A stretch of 64,000 nucleotides of DNA from assembly GCA_902825215.1 (NCBI GenBank), contig LR782234.1, positions 248,001 to 312,000 of the forward strand, written 5' to 3'. Positions 63,168 to 64,000 of this stretch are shown piece after piece; the stretch's first letter is position 1, and each line of letters opens with the position of its first letter. This DNA comes from Pseudomonas fluorescens (GTDB lineage: Bacteria; Pseudomonadota; Gammaproteobacteria; Pseudomonadales; Pseudomonadaceae). The notes under the pieces are model-generated. The model was not told the DNA's origin, ran no database searches, and saw only the letters and a program-made list of their open reading frames with translations. Position numbers and translations under genes: made by a program.

Positions 63168-63667
63168 TTCAGCATCTACGTTGGAAGGATCGCCATCTGA
63201 GGCAGTTCGGAGCGCAGCGTCCAAATATGACGCGGTCTCTGCGTTGCTTTCGAGCGTTCACTACTGATAAACAGGCAGAGTTCAGCGGCTCGGCGGCAAC
63301 CTTCCAAAGCGACTTGTAAGAGGGATAAACGATGGATCGTGAGAAGGAACAATTTCAGCAGGATTTGCTGGACTCTGTACGGTAAATGAATGCTGGAAAA
63401 GCTGCACGCGTCACCGAGGGGACGCTTTCACCGCCAGTCGGAATACCAGATAAAGCGGGTGAAGTATCCGCACCCTTAAATTAGAAAAAAGCCCCGCATT
63501 TTCCGTAAGGGCTCCGCTTTGTATGGGAAAGCAGGAAGGAGCCAGATCTATTTTTTGCTTGTTTCAAGGCGGTATCTGCGCCCAGTGATGCTAGCTTTAA
63601 ATACAACATCTACTTGCTTGCTTATGCTTCGGTATCGAGCCAGTGCGTTACTCAAGGAAAGCGCGTA
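63168..63667. other. Region between hicB and the BRCT-type gene
   Basis: About 500 bases of lower GC. It contains a broken antitoxin gene (listed) and a weak hairpin near 63490-63515 (AGCCC..GGGCT). About 160 bases before the broken gene, where a RelE/HigB-type toxin would be expected, hold no readable frame. Confidence 0.5.
63332..63484 (+). pseudogene. Nonsense-broken HTH antitoxin remnant
   Basis: MDREKEQFQQDLLDSVR then TAA, continuing in the same frame as MNAGKAARVTEGTLSPPVG. Joined, this matches the N-terminal part of NadS/HigA-type HTH antitoxins, which read DLLESVRQMKAGKAARVTE at this place; a single C-to-T change of CAA to TAA explains the stop. The frame then loses similarity and ends after about 15 residues, so the DNA-binding part is also gone. 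A ribosome site AGAGGGAT precedes it. Confidence 0.7.
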
Positions 63668-64000
63668 ATGGATCTACACCATGAGTTTGAGAACAGCCAA
63701 TTTTTCCACCGATCCCGTATCGATCGTCGCGCCGCCGATGCTTTGGTCGGATTGGCCGCAGGGATTACAGCCGACGGTATCGTGAACATCGCTGAGGCGG
63801 TATTTCTAAAGCAATGGTTGGAGGACAACCTCGCGCATTTGAAGGATCCGGTGATCAATGTGCTGTATTCACGTTTGGCGTGCATGCTTCAGGACAATGC
63901 TCTAGACGTGGATGAGTCGCGAGAGCTGCTTGATATTCTGCGTAGTTTCTCTGGAGTGCGCATTGAGAGACCGAAGGATGGCGGTACTGCAGCCGTTACT
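63668..64000 (+). CDS. BRCT-type protein, N-terminal part (cut by window edge)
   Basis: The first 111 residues of a longer protein that runs past the right edge. It starts MDLHHEFENSQFFHRSRIDR with AGGAAAG upstream. RAADALVGLAAGITADGIVN and AEAVFLKQWLEDN resemble the TerB-like helical region that precedes a BRCT domain in a family of bacterial BRCT proteins I recall (VLYSRL....L.DE.ER.ELL). The BRCT domain itself would lie outside the window, so the call rests on the N-terminal pattern. Confidence 0.6.
   Translation, partial: MDLHHEFENSQFFHRSRIDRRAADALVGLAAGITADGIVNIAEAVFLKQWLEDNLAHLKDPVINVLYSRLACMLQDNALDVDESRELLDILRSFSGVRIERPKDGGTAAVT

Overview
The window is about 64 kb of high-GC bacterial chromosome that I assign to the Pseudomonas fluorescens group. 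The evidence is the gene content (rimA-rimB-rimK, an OprD-type porin, DUF3077, an SfnB-type oxidoreductase, a choline BCCT transporter), the gene order, and at least ten copies of a REP-like palindrome with the core GAGCGAGCCTGCTCGCG. From memory, the blocks gshA-tex-ompR-envZ-rimK-hslR-hslO-pckA and fdhF-like/fdhD/lysM/yrfG/nudE/cysQ/dctD-dctB match the P. aeruginosa PA52xx-PA516x backbone. Most of the window is therefore core chromosome with small accessory insertions. I found no rRNA, tRNA, CRISPR array, prophage or intact insertion sequence.

Layout. 0-17 kb is dominated by sulfur metabolism: two SfnB-like acyl-CoA dehydrogenase homologues, a two-repeat unknown protein, the L-cystine ABC transporter tcyJLN with D-cysteine desulfhydrase dcyD, serine acetyltransferase epsC, the taurine operon tauABCD and gshA. 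The choline carrier betT, with a BetI-like operator, and an aldo/keto reductase lie among them. 17-29 kb is housekeeping: a thioesterase, tex, ompR/envZ, the rimABK ribosome-modification operon, hslR, a PAP2 phosphatase, hslO and pckA. 29-32 kb is a small accessory island with an orphan YhfG/Fic-antitoxin-like protein, an unusual alpha/beta-hydrolase with a 91-residue neighbour gene, and a broken second copy of that neighbour. 32-48 kb holds a RecQ-family helicase, 3-hydroxyacyl-CoA dehydrogenase, a hot-dog thioesterase, a glycine-zipper protein, a formate-dehydrogenase-like molybdoenzyme with FdhD and a LysR regulator, a BON-LysM protein, yrfG, nudE, cysQ, dctBD and an isolated rfbC.

48-60 kb is catabolic and transport-related: a 970-residue kinase / M23-like / class III aminotransferase fusion, the agmatine-to-putrescine genes aguB-aguA, a DsbA-family protein, an OprD-family porin with a possible terminator in its leader, and a tightly overlapping operon of 2OG-Fe dioxygenase, GNAT, azlC and azlD, facing a LysR regulator.

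60-64 kb is a toxin-antitoxin cluster: Xre/RES, a DUF3077 gene preceded by a 28-codon ORF and a structured leader, HicA/HicB, a nonsense-broken HTH antitoxin remnant, and the start of a BRCT-type protein cut by the window edge.

The strongest candidates for undescribed biology are the dioxygenase-GNAT-AzlCD operon (a possible modify-and-export pathway for an amino acid), the structured, possibly attenuated leader of the DUF3077 gene, and the hydrolase with its duplicated and decayed partner gene. All functional statements come from reading motifs; no database search was run.
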